Source: Zea mays (Eukaryota; Streptophyta; Magnoliopsida; Poales; Poaceae). Taken from it: 64,000 bases of DNA. Location: NCBI RefSeq assembly GCF_902167145.1, contig NC_050096.1, positions 266,560,622-266,624,621 of the forward strand, read 5' to 3'. Position 1 is the first letter of the stretch, and each line of letters opens with the position of its first letter. Below are positions 45,081 to 57,519 of this stretch, piece by piece. Below the pieces are notes generated by a model. That model had not been told where the DNA came from. It saw only the letters and a list, made by a program, of their open reading frames with translations, and made no database searches. Both the position numbers and the translations under genes were made by a program.

Positions 45081-45499
45081 TGGCTGTTGCTCCCCGCCGA
45101 GGCATGCAGGGGACCAATTCTTCCCTAACCATTGGAGAGAGAGAATGGCCGCCACCTTCTAGCCCATGGCTGAAGCTGTCGTGCTGCCGCGCAATTGCCT
45201 CGCGACTACTCTCCAGCCACACCTCGCTGACTCCCCCTCGCCGGTGGCCTCGGTGGCGTCAGCTAGGCAGGTGATGTCGTCGGCGCTTGGATGGACTCCA
45301 TGGTCCTCGGGCGCGAAAAGAGGATCACCAGTAGGCTCCATCGCGGCTGCACAGGAACTGGTGAGAGCACTTCCTCTTCCCTTACCTTCATCTCCTCTCT
45401 GCGTATCATCCTTCGGAATATAGTTTTGCATCTTGGAGCTCTGACACCGGTTGTCGGCGGATGCTCAAGCCATGATGGCCGAGTTGCGCCATCGGATCC
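45081..45499. other. unresolved junction between the H and G LTRs
   Basis: GC-rich sequence with open frames on both strands but no recognisable protein. Somewhere here the minus-strand LTR of H gives way to the plus-strand LTR of G. I cannot place the boundary because neither LTR start has a visible target duplication. Confidence 0.35.
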
Positions 45500-48400
45500 A
45501 TGCGTGTAGGAAAGAAGAGAAAGCTAGGAGGTGGAAGATGTGCGGGAGCCGTCCAAATAAAGATAAACGGTCCAGATTTGGATGGGAAGATACCCCTTCG
45601 GGGTGGGATCTTGGCTGTTGATCTATCGGTGTGCGACCAAGATAAAAAAAACTAGTCATAACTCTTCGCCGATGAAAACTAAACCCTAGGATTAGATCCA
45701 ATGGCTGACGTAAGTCGTCGTCGTGGCACGTTCTCGACCGTAGATTCCGGATCCATGGGCCAATAGGGCATACCGGTCCATGTAAACTTGGATTCAATCC
45801 CACGCGTCCAACCTAGAGATGGCAATGGGTACCCGCTACCCGAAACCCGGTGGGTTTTAGCTCTATTAGGGTATGGGTTTGGGTCAATTTCTCTACCCAT
45901 GGGTTTGTTAATGGGTTCAAATGGAAACCCAACGGGTACATGGGCATGGGTTTATTCTTCCACTACCCATACCCGCAAACCCATGGGTTTTTAAAACCCG
46001 CCTTAAAATCAACATTCCTTATAAATATGTCTCATAGTATTATTAATTGAATATGTTCTAATTGAAATAAACTTCATGTAACAAATTTTAAGCTAAAATT
46101 AGTTATCACTTGTTCCTTTTATCCTAACTTATTAATATATTGGTTGTCATTTACATGATGAATTATTTTTTATGTTGATGTTAGTGGGTATGGGAAACCC
46201 GTTGGGTACCCGAAACCCGCATGGGTATGAGTTTGGGCAAAATTTTATACCCGTCATGGGTATGAGTTTTTTAGCGGGCGTATTTTTTCTTCGCGGGTAT
46301 GGGTTTGGGCAAGTAATACCCAGCGGGTTTTTACCCATTGCCATCTCTAGTCCAACCCTGATCCAACGGCCCGAATTTCTCCATACCCCTTCGGCCCAAC
46401 CTTTTTGTTAAAGAGCCCCTACCCTTTTTATGAATAAACCCGCAGTTCGGGCAGTGGGATTCGGAGTCTTAGAACTTCTTGCGCGATTGACCCTGGGTTT
46501 CTGTTTATTTAACGCGCAGTCCAAAAATAGTAAAAAAACAGAGAAGTAATATTAGAAATTGATTTTTATTACAAAAACAATCCTAAAAACTTGGAAAATT
46601 TACATATAATTCATTTTAATTCCAAAGGATCTATTTCAGTTCCTATAATTTTATAATAATGTTGTTTATCACCCTGTGTCTCTGTTTTAACATGAAAATG
46701 GTATTAAATTTTATCTCTTAATTAATCTCGTATCAAATACATAAAATCTTAGGAAATTCATATCTCCTCCGTTTAAAATCTGATTTGACTCGTTCTAGTT
46801 GCGATTGCTTAAATATCTACTACATAGTAGCAACATTTATTATATGATATCCCATTCTGTTATAATCGGGTTAATCTATGTCTATTGGATTAACTTATTT
46901 AATATTATTAATATAGTAATCTAATTTTATGGTTATAATTTAACTAGATAATCTTTAATCAAATAATGGCTTAAATTAAAGTTGAGATAATTATTTATGG
47001 AATAACCTCTCATATGAGTTATATTAACTAATTTATAATATAGTTTAATATTTTAATCACATAGATCTTCTATAAAATTATAACTCCTTAGTCATAACTC
47101 CGATCCTAGTAGCTCTCGACCCCATGATTTCGTAGCTTCGCGTAGATTATTATTATGCAGTTTATTGTTATGTTTGGTGTGATGTTAATTTTATCTATAC
47201 CATGTTTGTTTGTATTTTTACGACTAGCGCGAGGACACATGTCATCTGAAAAGCAAGTTGGTACCTGAAATCTCAAGTGCCAGGCAAGTTGTGCCCTTGA
47301 TTCACTTTTGGTTACCCAATAATGTTCTTTATAATCATTTACCATGCATAGGTTTAATTTTGATGGGACCCGATAGGTCACCTTAGATTGTTTATCTCGT
47401 TACCTTGTTTACCCCTGAATCACTTGGGTAGTTTGCTATTGCTTTATATGGTTTTGGGATAATCATTTATTATATCCATGTTCCAGTTATTATGTTATTT
47501 ATTTATGTTCATGTCAAGATCATTATATTATTGTTAATTGGAACATGGAGCTTAACTTGAGAAACACGTGCCACCACAAGGGAGGAATGGGACCCCTTGG
47601 CTGACTAATTAGGAAAGCTAGTGGAAGACTACCTTACCCGAAAGGGGCAAGGACAGTAGGGGAGTTGCATGCAAGGAGGTTCTCGGGTTGATTTGCTGCG
47701 ATGGCGGTCAGACGGGGGATTCTTGCAAGTGTTCTTCCCATAAACTGTAGCGAGTTTTCGGAAGCTAGTGGAACTTTGTAAAGGCCTCGTAGTGGATCCC
47801 TAGCCATTCACCTCGGTAGTGTCTAAGGGCCTAGCTAACCCTGGCGGCATGGGAAACACGACTTGTGGGTAAAGGGTACAACCTCTGCAGAGTGTAAAAC
47901 TGGTATACTAGCCGAGCTCACGGTCATGAGCGGCTCAGGACTCTCCGATGATTAAATTATGGAACCTAAACTCAATTTGTCATTTGCATTTGCATGGGAT
48001 TATTATTAATTTTGTTTTATTATTTTATTATGGTTTGGTATTCACTTGCACTTAGTAACTGCTAATAAAATTTTGACCAACTTATAAAAGGAATGCTCAG
48101 CTTTAACCTCTATTGTTGATCAGCCTTACACTTCATGAACTCCCACCTTTGGTGAGTTCATGCCACATTATTCCCCACAACTTGTTGAGCGATGAACATG
48201 TGTGAGCTCACCCTTGCTATCTCACACCCCCCACAGGAGAAGAACAGGTGGTTCAAGAGGAGCCGCTTATCGAGGAGTTCGATTCGATCTAGGTGGCGTT
48301 CCCCAGTTGACTTCTGCGTCAAGGACGATCCTTAGTTCGTTTTATATTTATTCTTTTATTTTGTAATAAGACTTCCGCTATGTAATAAATACTCTGATTA

Positions 48401-48500
48401 TTGTGACATTTATCTCTATACACTCTGTTATTATATATGTTGTCTTCTTGGCGCATGTATGAGATGCACCTGGCTTTGTTCCTTAAAGCCGGGTGTGACA
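45500..48500 (+). repeat. 5' LTR of old gypsy element G (left end approximate)
   Basis: It ends gggtgtgaca at 48500 directly before an initiator-Met primer site. A plus-strand TATA-like stretch (tttttatgaataaa) lies near 46424. Upstream phrases such as 'gatccaacggcc' look like U3. Length of about 3 kb suits Tekay/Del-type LTRs. It contains a MITE at 45814-46349. Confidence 0.6.
45814..46349. mobile_element. hAT-type MITE
   Basis: 536 bp with terminal inverted repeats of at least 18 bp (tagagatggcaatgggta at both ends) and an 8-bp target duplication gtccaacc at 45806-45813 and 46350-46357. The 8-bp duplication and non-coding interior fit a non-autonomous hAT element. The interior is full of 'acccatgggttt' and 'gggtaccc' subterminal words. 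Open frames here (for example 45788-45994) are by-products. Confidence 0.9.
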
Positions 48501-48504
48501 GAAG

Positions 48505-48515
48505 TGGTATCAGAG
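48505..48515 (+). other. primer-binding site of element G
   Basis: tggtatcagag, the site complementary to the 3' end of initiator tRNA-Met, 4 bp after the LTR. Confidence 0.85.
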
Positions 48516-49140
48516 GAAATGTTGACTGTAGGATGAAACCTAGATAGAAATAGACAACCCTTACCTACTTACCTTACTCTGATTCATTCTATACTTACCT
48601 TATCTTGATCCTGTCTCACCTTTTGCTGTCATACTCTGACTTCTCTTATTCTTTTCTACTTTGAGACAAGACGGATTTCACACCTTGGAATCCCTACCCC
48701 TATGACATTTTTAAGAGATAGGAGACCTAAAACAAAATTAAAATGATTTTCTCTATTAAAAAAATTTGGTTGATTGTTCTGATGATAAATGCTTGATTTG
48801 CTTCTTTGATTGATTGAAACATTATAGTTGGGCATCTTAGCATGTACCACCATAAGGTAATGAATTAACTTTAGTGGATAACACACTAATCTAATTAGCT
48901 AATAAATCCCCCGCAGTAACATTTCTCGTAATTACTCGCCTTATCTACAATTCTTCCTTTCTTACCCTGTATTTCTAACCCAGATGGGCTACCCCTATAC
49001 TGTTAGAAGAGAGCAATATAAACTTGATCCTTGGTATGTCATGGTTAAGAAAGGCAAAGACAGTTTATACACTGTGCTAAGGGAACCTTAAAACTCACCG
49101 GTTCCAAAGGAGAAAGATTCGAAGTTGAGATTTCAGTAAC
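48516..49140 (+). other. element G leader, gag lost
   Basis: Only about 620 bp separate the primer site from the RT region, too short for gag and protease. The sequence is AT-rich with no gag motif, so a large internal deletion is likely. Confidence 0.55.
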
Positions 49141-50876
49141 TACCACCATAGACTAGCGACATTCTTAGAAGATGAGAAGTTTGTGGGTGACAACATCCAT
49201 GCAGTTAGGGATTTTCCGGATGTCTTTCCAGAGGCATTATTAGGGATGCCACCAGATAGGGAAGTTGAGTTGGTCATTGATCTCTTATCTGGGACTGCTC
49301 CTATTTCTAAACAGCCATACAGGATGTCCGTAGAATAACTAAAGGAACTTAAGAAGCAATTAACAGAGTTACAAGAAGCTGGGTACATTCGTTCAAATTC
49401 TTCACCTTGGGGGAGCCAATTCTATTTGTACAGAAGAAAGATGGATCGCAAGGGATGTGTGCGGATTATAGGACCCTTAACGATGCCACTGTGAAGAACA
49501 AGTATCCATTACCCCACATCGAAGATTTATTTGATCAGATGAGAGGTGCTAGAGTATTCTTGAAGATTGATCACCGATCGGGTTACCATCAGATGAAGAT
49601 TAGGCCATCGGGTATTCCCAAGACGGATTTCTCGACTCGATATGGTTTATATGAGTTCACCGTTATGTCATTTGGACTAACTAATGCACCAGCTATTTTA
49701 TGGATCTGAAGAATAAGGTGTTCATGATCTGGACAGATTCGTCGTGGTCTTCATCCATGATATTATTATTTATTCTAAGAATGATAGTGATCATGAGGAA
49801 CATCTGAGATTGGTGCTACAGAAGTTACGAGATAATCGACTCTATGCCAAGAACAGTAAATGCGAGTTTTGGATTTCTTGGACATATCATTTCTAATGAA
49901 AGAATATCAGTGGATCCTGCTAAAGTCAAGGAGATAGTGGCGTGGAGCATACCCACTATAGTTACTAAGGTCCGGAGTTCTTGGGACTTGAAGGATATTA
50001 TCGAAGATTTATTGAAGGATTTTCTGAGATTGCTAAGCCTAAGACCTCACTTCTGGAGAAGAGAAGAGAGTTTAAGTGGGATGAGAAGTGCCAAGATAGG
50101 TTTGATCAATTAAAGAAGAGGTTGATGTCGCCACCAGTGTTGGTTATGCCAGATCTACAGAAGGGATTTGATATTTATTGTGATGCCTACGACCAAGGCT
50201 TGGGATGTGTACTTATGCAAGAAGGACATGTGATTGCCTACAGTCTCGTCAGTTGCGGAAACACGAGTTGAACTACCCCACTCATGACTCAGAACTGGCA
50301 GTCGTTGTGCATGCGCTTAAGATATGGATGCATTATATCATGGGAACCAAGAGCCAAGTGTACACGGATCATTAGAGTTTGAAGAACATATTCACACAGC
50401 AGGATCTCAACCTTAGGCAACATCGTTAGTTGGAGCTTATTAAGGATTATGATTTGGAGATTTACTATCACCCGGGCAAGGCAAATTTGGTTACAGATGC
50501 CTTGGGTCGAAAGGAGCATGATCATTCAGCTGTTGTTGCCCAGCTACCCGATGAGATTGTTGAGGATTTCAGGAGACTTAACATGGGGATAGTTGCTCAC
50601 ATGGAAGGAGTTATTATTGATGTGGAATCTACCTTGGAGCAAGAAATCCGCAAAAGGACAAATTGGTGATGCTAAAATACAAGAGATTAAGGATCTGATT
50701 ACTGAAGGTCGAGGTCCGGAGTCCACGGAAGATGAGCAAGGCACCATATGATTCAAGGATAGGATTTTATATGGGTTATTGTGGATAGACTGACAAAGTG
50801 GCTCATTTCATTCCGGTCAATACTACTTATAAGTGATCTCAATTGGCTGAGTTATGTATGGCTCGGATTGTGTCTC
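49141..50876 (+). pseudogene. pol: element G pol (gypsy RT, RNase H, start of integrase), decayed
   Basis: The RT begins with the DFPDVFPEALLGMPPDRE region and continues through [32 protein letters not shown] and [16 protein letters not shown], typical of Del/Tekay chromoviruses. It is broken by a stop near 49336 (YRMSVE*LKELK), frame changes near 49410 and 49700, and more up to RNase H ([16 protein letters not shown] at about 50167; LEIYYHPGKANLVTDALGRK at about 50455). Integrase words (DRLTKVAHFIPV) start near 50790 and stop abruptly at 50876, where element E begins. Confidence 0.85.
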
Positions 50877-52118
50877 TGAGAGCACCTAGAGGGGGGGGGG
50901 GTGAATAGGTGATCCTGTAAAAACTTGAAACTTAATCCACAAAACTTGATTAGGAGTTAGCACAATTAAGCCAAGTGGCTAGAGAAGAGAGCTTGCACAA
51001 CACGATAACCACAAAGAGATCAACACAGAGATGGCACAGTGGTTTATCCCGTGGTTCGGCCAAGTCCAACACTTGCCTACTCCACGTTGTGGCATCCCAA
51101 CGGACGAGGGTTGCAATCAACCCCTTTCAAGCGGTCCAAAGACCCACTTGAATACCATGGTGTTTTGCTTTCACTTGACTATATCCTGCTTGCGAGGAAT
51201 CTCCACAACTTGGAGCCTCTCGCCCTTACACTTGATGTTCACAAAGAAGCACAGAGTAAGGAAGGATGAGCAACGCACATAAGACACAAAATCAGAGCAA
51301 CAACACGCACACAAGTCGCAGCAAGAGCTCACAACACAACTCGACGAGTTCACAACTCAAATAGAGCTCTAATTGCTATAAAAAAGAATCAAATGCGCGG
51401 AATCGAGGTCTTGGTGCTTATGAATGCTTAGAGAATGCTTGGTGTGCTCCTCCATGCGCCTAGGGGTCCCTTTTATAGCCCCAAGGCAGCTAGGAGCCGT
51501 TGAGTGCTATCCAGGAAGGCATTTCTTGCCTTCTGTTGCCTGGCGCACCGGACAGTCCGGTGCACCACCGGACACTGTCCGGTGCGGATCTCTTTCCTTA
51601 TTTGGCGAAGCCGACTGTTGCAGTCTTGGAGCCGTTGGCGCACCGGACACTGTCCGGTGCACACCGGACAGTCCGGTGCCCCATCTGACCGTTGGCGCTT
51701 GCCACGTGTCGCGCGCGGATTCCGCGGCCGACCGTTGGCCCGACTGAATGTTGGCTCACCGGACAGTCCGGTGAATTTTAGCCGTACGCCGCCGACGAAG
51801 TCCCGAGAGCAGCTAGTTGACGGATGCCAGCCTGGCGCACCGGACACTGTCCGGTGCAGCACCGGACAGTCCGGTGCACCCAGACTGAGCAGTCTCTTGG
51901 CTGCTTTGAGCCACTCTTTTCCAATTGCTTTTTCTCTGATTCTAACACTTAGACAAACATGTTAGTACACAAAAACCAATGTACTAAGTCTAGAATCATA
52001 CCTTTGTATTGATTTGCACCTTATCCATCATTTGACATAGTTTATCACTTAAGCACTTGTGTTGGACACTAAATCACCAAAATACTTAGAAATGGCCCAA
52101 GGGCACATTTCCCTTTCA
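50877..52118 (-). repeat. 3' LTR of element E
   Basis: On the minus strand it starts TGAAAGGGAAATGTGCCC and ends CTCTAGGTGCTCTCA. At least six copies of a caccggacagtccggtg-type palindrome lie between 51540 and 51880. A minus-strand TATAAAA sits at 51471-51477. A run of about 12 G begins near 50889. Confidence 0.85.
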
Positions 52119-52906
52119 ATCTCCCCCTTTTTGGTGATTTATGCCAACACAACACAAAGCAAGTAGAACAAGTGCAAAATCAATTCAAATAAGAACTCAA
52201 GATTGTTTTGAATCAAATTTGACATATATGGATCATTCTTTGCCACCACTTGGTTTGTTTTTGCAAATCAAACTCAATTTCCTATCTCTAAGTCAAACAC
52301 ACTTGTTGAAACATAAAGAGAGATCTTTCAAGAGAAATTTATCAAAGAGTTCAAAAACTCCCCCTTTTTCCCATAATTAAGCCTTCTCCCCACAAGAGAC
52401 CAACTTTGGACAACAAGAGACAAACAAGAGTGTTTTGGCAAACAAAAACTCTAACTTTACTATTTTCAAAATTCTCAAGTGGTAGCTGATCCATTTCTTG
52501 CTTTGGCCTTATTTTCTCCCCCTTTGGCAGCAAGCACCAAAACAGGATCAATCTTGGCCCATAAACCTCATTGCCTCACCAAAATATTCAAATAAGAGTA
52601 CAAAGGCAATAAGAATACAAAGATGAACTTGGAAAAGTTACTCTTTCATCGGAGTGCAGTGGAAGTCTTGCATGGTCCAAGTCCACCTTTTCCCTTTCAA
52701 ACCTCCTTTGAGACTAAATTAAGCAAACTCAAGCACAGGGTTAGTCTCAAAGGGTCAAGTTGTAGCACATCTCCCCCTGAATTTGTGCATCACTTGCAAA
52801 TGGACTTGTAAGGTCCGGGGAGTGCTTGTACAACTTGAACACCAAAAATAAACAACAAACTGCATGTGGAACATGATCAAAGGCATAAGCACATGTATGT
52901 TATAAA
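52119..52906. other. element E region between polypurine tract and pol stop
   Basis: Non-coding, AT-rich, with 'ctccccct' runs (polypurine on the minus strand) near 52120, 52360, 52513 and 52770. No env-like gene is present here, unlike element F. Confidence 0.6.
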
Positions 52907-55900
52907 TCAATCCAAGTTCCGCGAATCTAAGACATTTAGCTCACTACGCAACTTGCAAAAGGTCTGCTCATCTAAAGGCTTGGTAAAGATATCGGCTAGC
53001 TGGTTCTCGGAGCTAACATGAAACACTTCGATATCTCCCTTTTGCTGGTGATCTCTCAAAAAGTGATGCCGGATGTCTATGTGCTTTGTGCGGCTGTGTT
53101 CAACAGGATTATCCGCCATGCGGATAGCACTCTCATTATCACATAGGAGTGAGACTTTGCTCAAATTGTAGCCAAAGTCCCTAAGGGTTTGCCTCATCCA
53201 AAGTAGTTGCGCGCAACATTGTCCTGCGGCAACGTACTCGGCCTCAGCGGTGGATAGGGCAACAGAGGTTTGTTTCTTAGAGCTCCACGACACCAGGGAC
53301 CTTCCTAAGAATTGGCACGTCCCCGATGTACTCTTCCTATTGACCTTACATCCAGCATAGTCGGAGTCTGAATATCCAATCAAGTCAAAGGTAGACCCCT
53401 TTGGATACCAGATCCTGAAACAAGGCGTAGCGACTAAATATCTAAGAATTCGCTTCACAGCCACTAAGTGACACTCCCTTGGATCAGATTGAAATCTAGC
53501 ACACATGCATACGCTAAGCATAATATCCGGTCTACTAGCACATAAATAAAGTAAAGACCCTATCATAGACCGGTATGCCTTTTGATCAACAGACTTACCT
53601 CCTTTGTTGAGGTCGGTGTGTCCGTCGGTTCCCATTGGTGTCTTTGCGGGCTTGGCGTCCTTCATCCCAAACCGTTTGATCAAGTCTTGCGTGTACTTCG
53701 TTTGGGAGATGAAGGTCCCATCCTTGAGTTGCCTCACTTGGAATCCAAGGAAATAGCTTAACTCGCCCATCATCGACATCTCAAACTTTTGAGTCATTAC
53801 CCTGCTAAACTCTTCACAAGACTTTTGGTTAGTAGAACCAAATATTATGTCATCGACATAAATTTGGCACACAAAAAGATCACCATCACATGTCTTAGTA
53901 AAAAGAGTGGATCGACTTTCCCAACCTTGAAAGCATTAGCAATTAAAAAGTCTCTAAGGCATTCATACCATGCTCTTGGGGCTTGCTTAAGTCCATAGAG
54001 CGCCTTAGAGAGCTTACACACGTGGTCGGGGTACCGTTCATCCTCAAAGCCAGGGGGTTGCTCCACGTACACATCCTCCTTGATTGGCCCGTTGAGGAAA
54101 GCGCTCTTCACATCCATTTGAAACAACCTGAAAGAATGGTGAGCGGCATATGCTAGCAAAATACGAATGGACTCTAGCCTAGCCACAGGAGCAAAAGTCT
54201 CCTCAAAGTCCAAACCTGCGACTTGGGCATAACCTTTTGCCACAAGTCTAGCCTTGTTCCTTGTCACCACTCCGTGCTCGTCTTGTTTGTTGCGGAACAC
54301 CCACTTGGTTCCCACAACATTTTGCTTGGGACGAGGCACCAGTGTCCAAACTTCATTTCTCTTGAAATCGTTTAGCTCTTTCTGCATGGCCAACACCCAG
54401 TCCGGATCTAGCAAGGCCTCCTCTACCCTGAATGGCTCAATAGAAGAGACAAAGGAATAATGCTCACAAAAATTAACTAATCGAGACCGAGTAGTTACTC
54501 CCTTGCTAATGTCACCCAAAATCTGGTCGACAGGATGATCCCTTTGAATCATTGCTCGAACTTGGGTTGGAGGTGCCGGTTGTGCTTCTTCCTCCATTAA
54601 ATGATCATCTTGTGCTCCCCCTTGATCACACGCCTCCTCTTGATGAACCTGTTCATCTTCTTGAGTTGGGGGATGCACCATTGTTGAGGAAGAAGGTTTA
54701 TCTTGCTCCTTTTGTTCCAGTGGCCTCACATCTCCAATCGCCATGGTGCGCATTGCGGCCGTTGGAACGTCTTCTTCATCTACAACATCAAGATCAACAA
54801 CTTGCTCTCTTGGAGAGCCATTAGTCTCATCAAATACAACGTCGCTAGAGACTTCAACCAAACCCGATGATTTGTTGAAGACCCTATACGCCTTTGTATT
54901 TGAGTCATAACCTAACAAAAACCCTTCTACCGCTTTGGGAGCAAATTTAGAATTCCTACCCTTCTTCACAAGAATGTAGCATTTACTCCCAAAAACTCGG
55001 AAATACGAAACATTGGGTTTGTTACCGGTTAGTAGCTCATATGAAGTCTTCTTGAGGAGGCGGTGAAGGTAGACCCGGTTGATGGCGTGGCAAGCCGTGT
55101 TCACGGCTTCCGACCAAAAGCACTCGGGAGTCTTGAACTCTCCAAGCATCGTCCTCGCCATGTCAATGAGCGTCCTGTTCTTCCTCTCTACCACACCATT
55201 TTGCTATGGTGTGTAGGGAGCGGAGAACTCATGCTTGATCCCTTCCTCCTCAAGATACTCCTCCACTTGAAGGTTCTTGAACTCGGACCCATTGTCGCTC
55301 CTTATCTTTTTCACCTTGAGCTCAAACTCATTTTGAGCTCTCCTTAGGAAGCACTTGAGGGTCCCTTGGGTTTCAGATTTATCCTACAAAAAGAATACCC
55401 AAGTGAAGCGGGAAAAATCATCAACTATAACAAGACCATACTTACTTCCTCCTATGCTTAGATAGGCGACGAGTCCGAAGAGATCCATATGAAGTAACTC
55501 CAGGGGTCTTGATGTTGTCATCACATTTTTGGCATGATGAGAGCTTCCCACCTGTTTCCCTGCTTGACAAGCTGCACAAGGTCTATCTTTTTCGAAAGTA
55601 ACATTTGTTAGACCTATCACGTGTTATCCCTTTAGAAGCTTGTGAAGGTTCTTCATTCCCACATGTGCCAAGCGGCGATGCCACAACCAGCCCATGCTAG
55701 TCTTAGCAATTAAGCATGCATCTAGACCGGCCTCCTCTTTTGCAAAATCAACTAAATAGAGTTTGTCGTCTAATACACCCTTAAAAGCTAGTGAACCATC
55801 ACTTCTTCTAAAGACAGACACATCTACATTTGTGAATAGACAATTATATCCCATATTGCATAATTGACTAACAGATAACAAATTATATCCAAGCGACTCA

Positions 55901-56112
55901 ACTAAAAACACATTAGAAATAGAGTGCTCGGATGAAATAGCAATTTTCCCTAACCCTTTTACCTTGCCTTGATTCCCATCACCGAATATTATTGAATCTT
56001 GGGAATCCTTGTTCTTGACGTAGGAGGTAAACATCTTCTTCTCCCCCGTCATGTGGTTTGTGCATCCGCTGTCGATAATCCAGCTTGATCCCCCGGATGC
56101 ATAAACCTGCAA
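52907..56112 (-). pseudogene. pol: element E pol (protease, integrase, RT, RNase H), decayed
   Basis: Copia order: protease (WIIDSGCTNHMTG), the HHCC integrase zinc module (LWHRRLAHVGMKNLH and CAACQAGKQ), integrase core ([24 protein letters not shown]), RT ([23 protein letters not shown]) and RNase H ([23 protein letters not shown]). Stops near 55621, 55381 and 55205 (the latter two look like Gln to TAG) and a frame change near 53880 break it. The domain order and motifs identify a Pseudoviridae-type copia element of the Sirevirus lineage. Confidence 0.9.
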
Positions 56113-56119
56113 GGCAAAT

Positions 56120-57519
56120 TTAGGCTTGGGTCTTAGGTACCCAACTCATGTTGGGTCCTACAAGGTTAGTCACAATAGTCTTAGGGACCCAAATGCAAGT
56201 CTTGTCTCCCTTACATTTTGCCCCTAATTTCCTAGCAATTATCTTCTTACCCTTTCTACAAATAGCAAAGGAAGCATTTAAAGTATGATAAATTGTAGAA
56301 GGTTCACTATTTGTTTTCCTAGGCATATGAACAACATTTCTTCTAGGCATGTGATTAATAACATTTCTCCTAGCTAAATTTCTATCATGCATAATAGAAG
56401 AACTAGAAGCAACCATAGCATGAGAATCAAAAGCATCATAACTTCTATACACATTTCTACAATGTCTCCTATCATGATACATAAAGGCATGGTTCTTTTG
56501 AGCACTACTAGCCATAAGGGCCTTCCCTTTCTCCTTGGTGGAGATGGAAGCCTTATGGCTTGTTAAGTTCTTGACTTCCCTCTTGACGCCAAGACCATCC
56601 TTAATTGAGGGGTTCTACCAATCGTGTAGGCATCCCTTGCAAATTTTAGCTTGTCAAATTCACTCTTGCTAGTCTTAAGTTGGGCATTAAGACTAGCCAC
56701 TTCATCATTTAATTTAGAAATGCAAACTAGGTGTTCACTACAAGCGTCAACATTAAAATCCTTGCACCTATTGCAAATCATAACATGTTCTATACAAGAG
56801 TTAGATTTACTTGCTACTTCTAGTTTAGCATTTAAATCATCATTCACACTCTTTAAAGTAGAGATGGTTTCATGACAGGTAGATAGTTCACAAGAGAGCA
56901 TTTCATTCCTTTTAACTTCTAGAGCAAGAGAATTTTGTGCACTAACAAATTTATCATGCTCTTCATATAAAAGGTCCTCTTGTTTTTCTAATAATCTATT
57001 TTTATCATTCAAAGCATCAATCAATTCATTAATCTTATCAATCTTAGTTCTATCTAAGCCCTTGAATAAGCATGAATAGTCTATTTCATCATCATCACTA
57101 GACTCATCCTCACTTGAAGAAGCATAAGTACTAGTATTACGAGTGCTTACCTTCTTTTCCCTTGCCATGAGCAAGTGTGATGCTCATTGGGGAAGAGGGA
57201 TGACTTGTTGAAGGTGGTGGCGGCGAGTCCTTCATTGTCGGAGTCGGACGAGGAGCAATCCGAATCCCACTCCTTTCCAAGATGTGCCTCGCCCTTCGCC
57301 TTCTTGTAGTTCTTCTTCTTTTCCCACCTTCCACTCTTCTTTTCCTGGTCACTATAATTATCGGGACAATTAGCGATAAAATGACCAATCTTACCGCATT
57401 TGAAGCAGGAGCGCTTCCCTTTCGTCTTGTTCTTGTTGGGGTGCTCCTTGCGACCCTTTAGCGCCATCTTGAACCGCTTGATGATGAGGGCCATCTCTTC
57501 ATCGTTAAGCCCGGCTGCC
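56120..57519 (-). pseudogene. gag: element E gag, decayed and truncated
   Basis: The zinc knuckle CFKCGKIGHFIANC (CX2CX4HX4C) lies near 57390, followed by a long coiled-coil region (56563-57174) and a basic C-terminal part (56120-56515), typical of the large Sirevirus Gag. Frame changes separate the pieces. The N-terminal capsid part is cut off at 57519 by the LTR of F. Confidence 0.8.

Larger units (their letters stand above)
50877..57519 (-). mobile_element. element E: Opie/Ji-like Sirevirus (copia), 5' part missing in this window
   Basis: The 3' LTR is at left (50877-52118), followed on the minus strand by the polypurine tract AAAAAGGGGGAGAT, then pol and gag in reverse. The gag N terminus and 5' LTR are absent because element F starts at 57520. 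Left target copy gtctc at 50872-50876; its partner should lie beyond the window. The coding region has several stops and frame changes. Confidence 0.85.

Noticed and set aside
45081..45431. Overlapping frames on both strands suggesting a host gene
   Set aside because: They fall in the junction of two LTRs and resemble LTR leader sequence, not a protein family.
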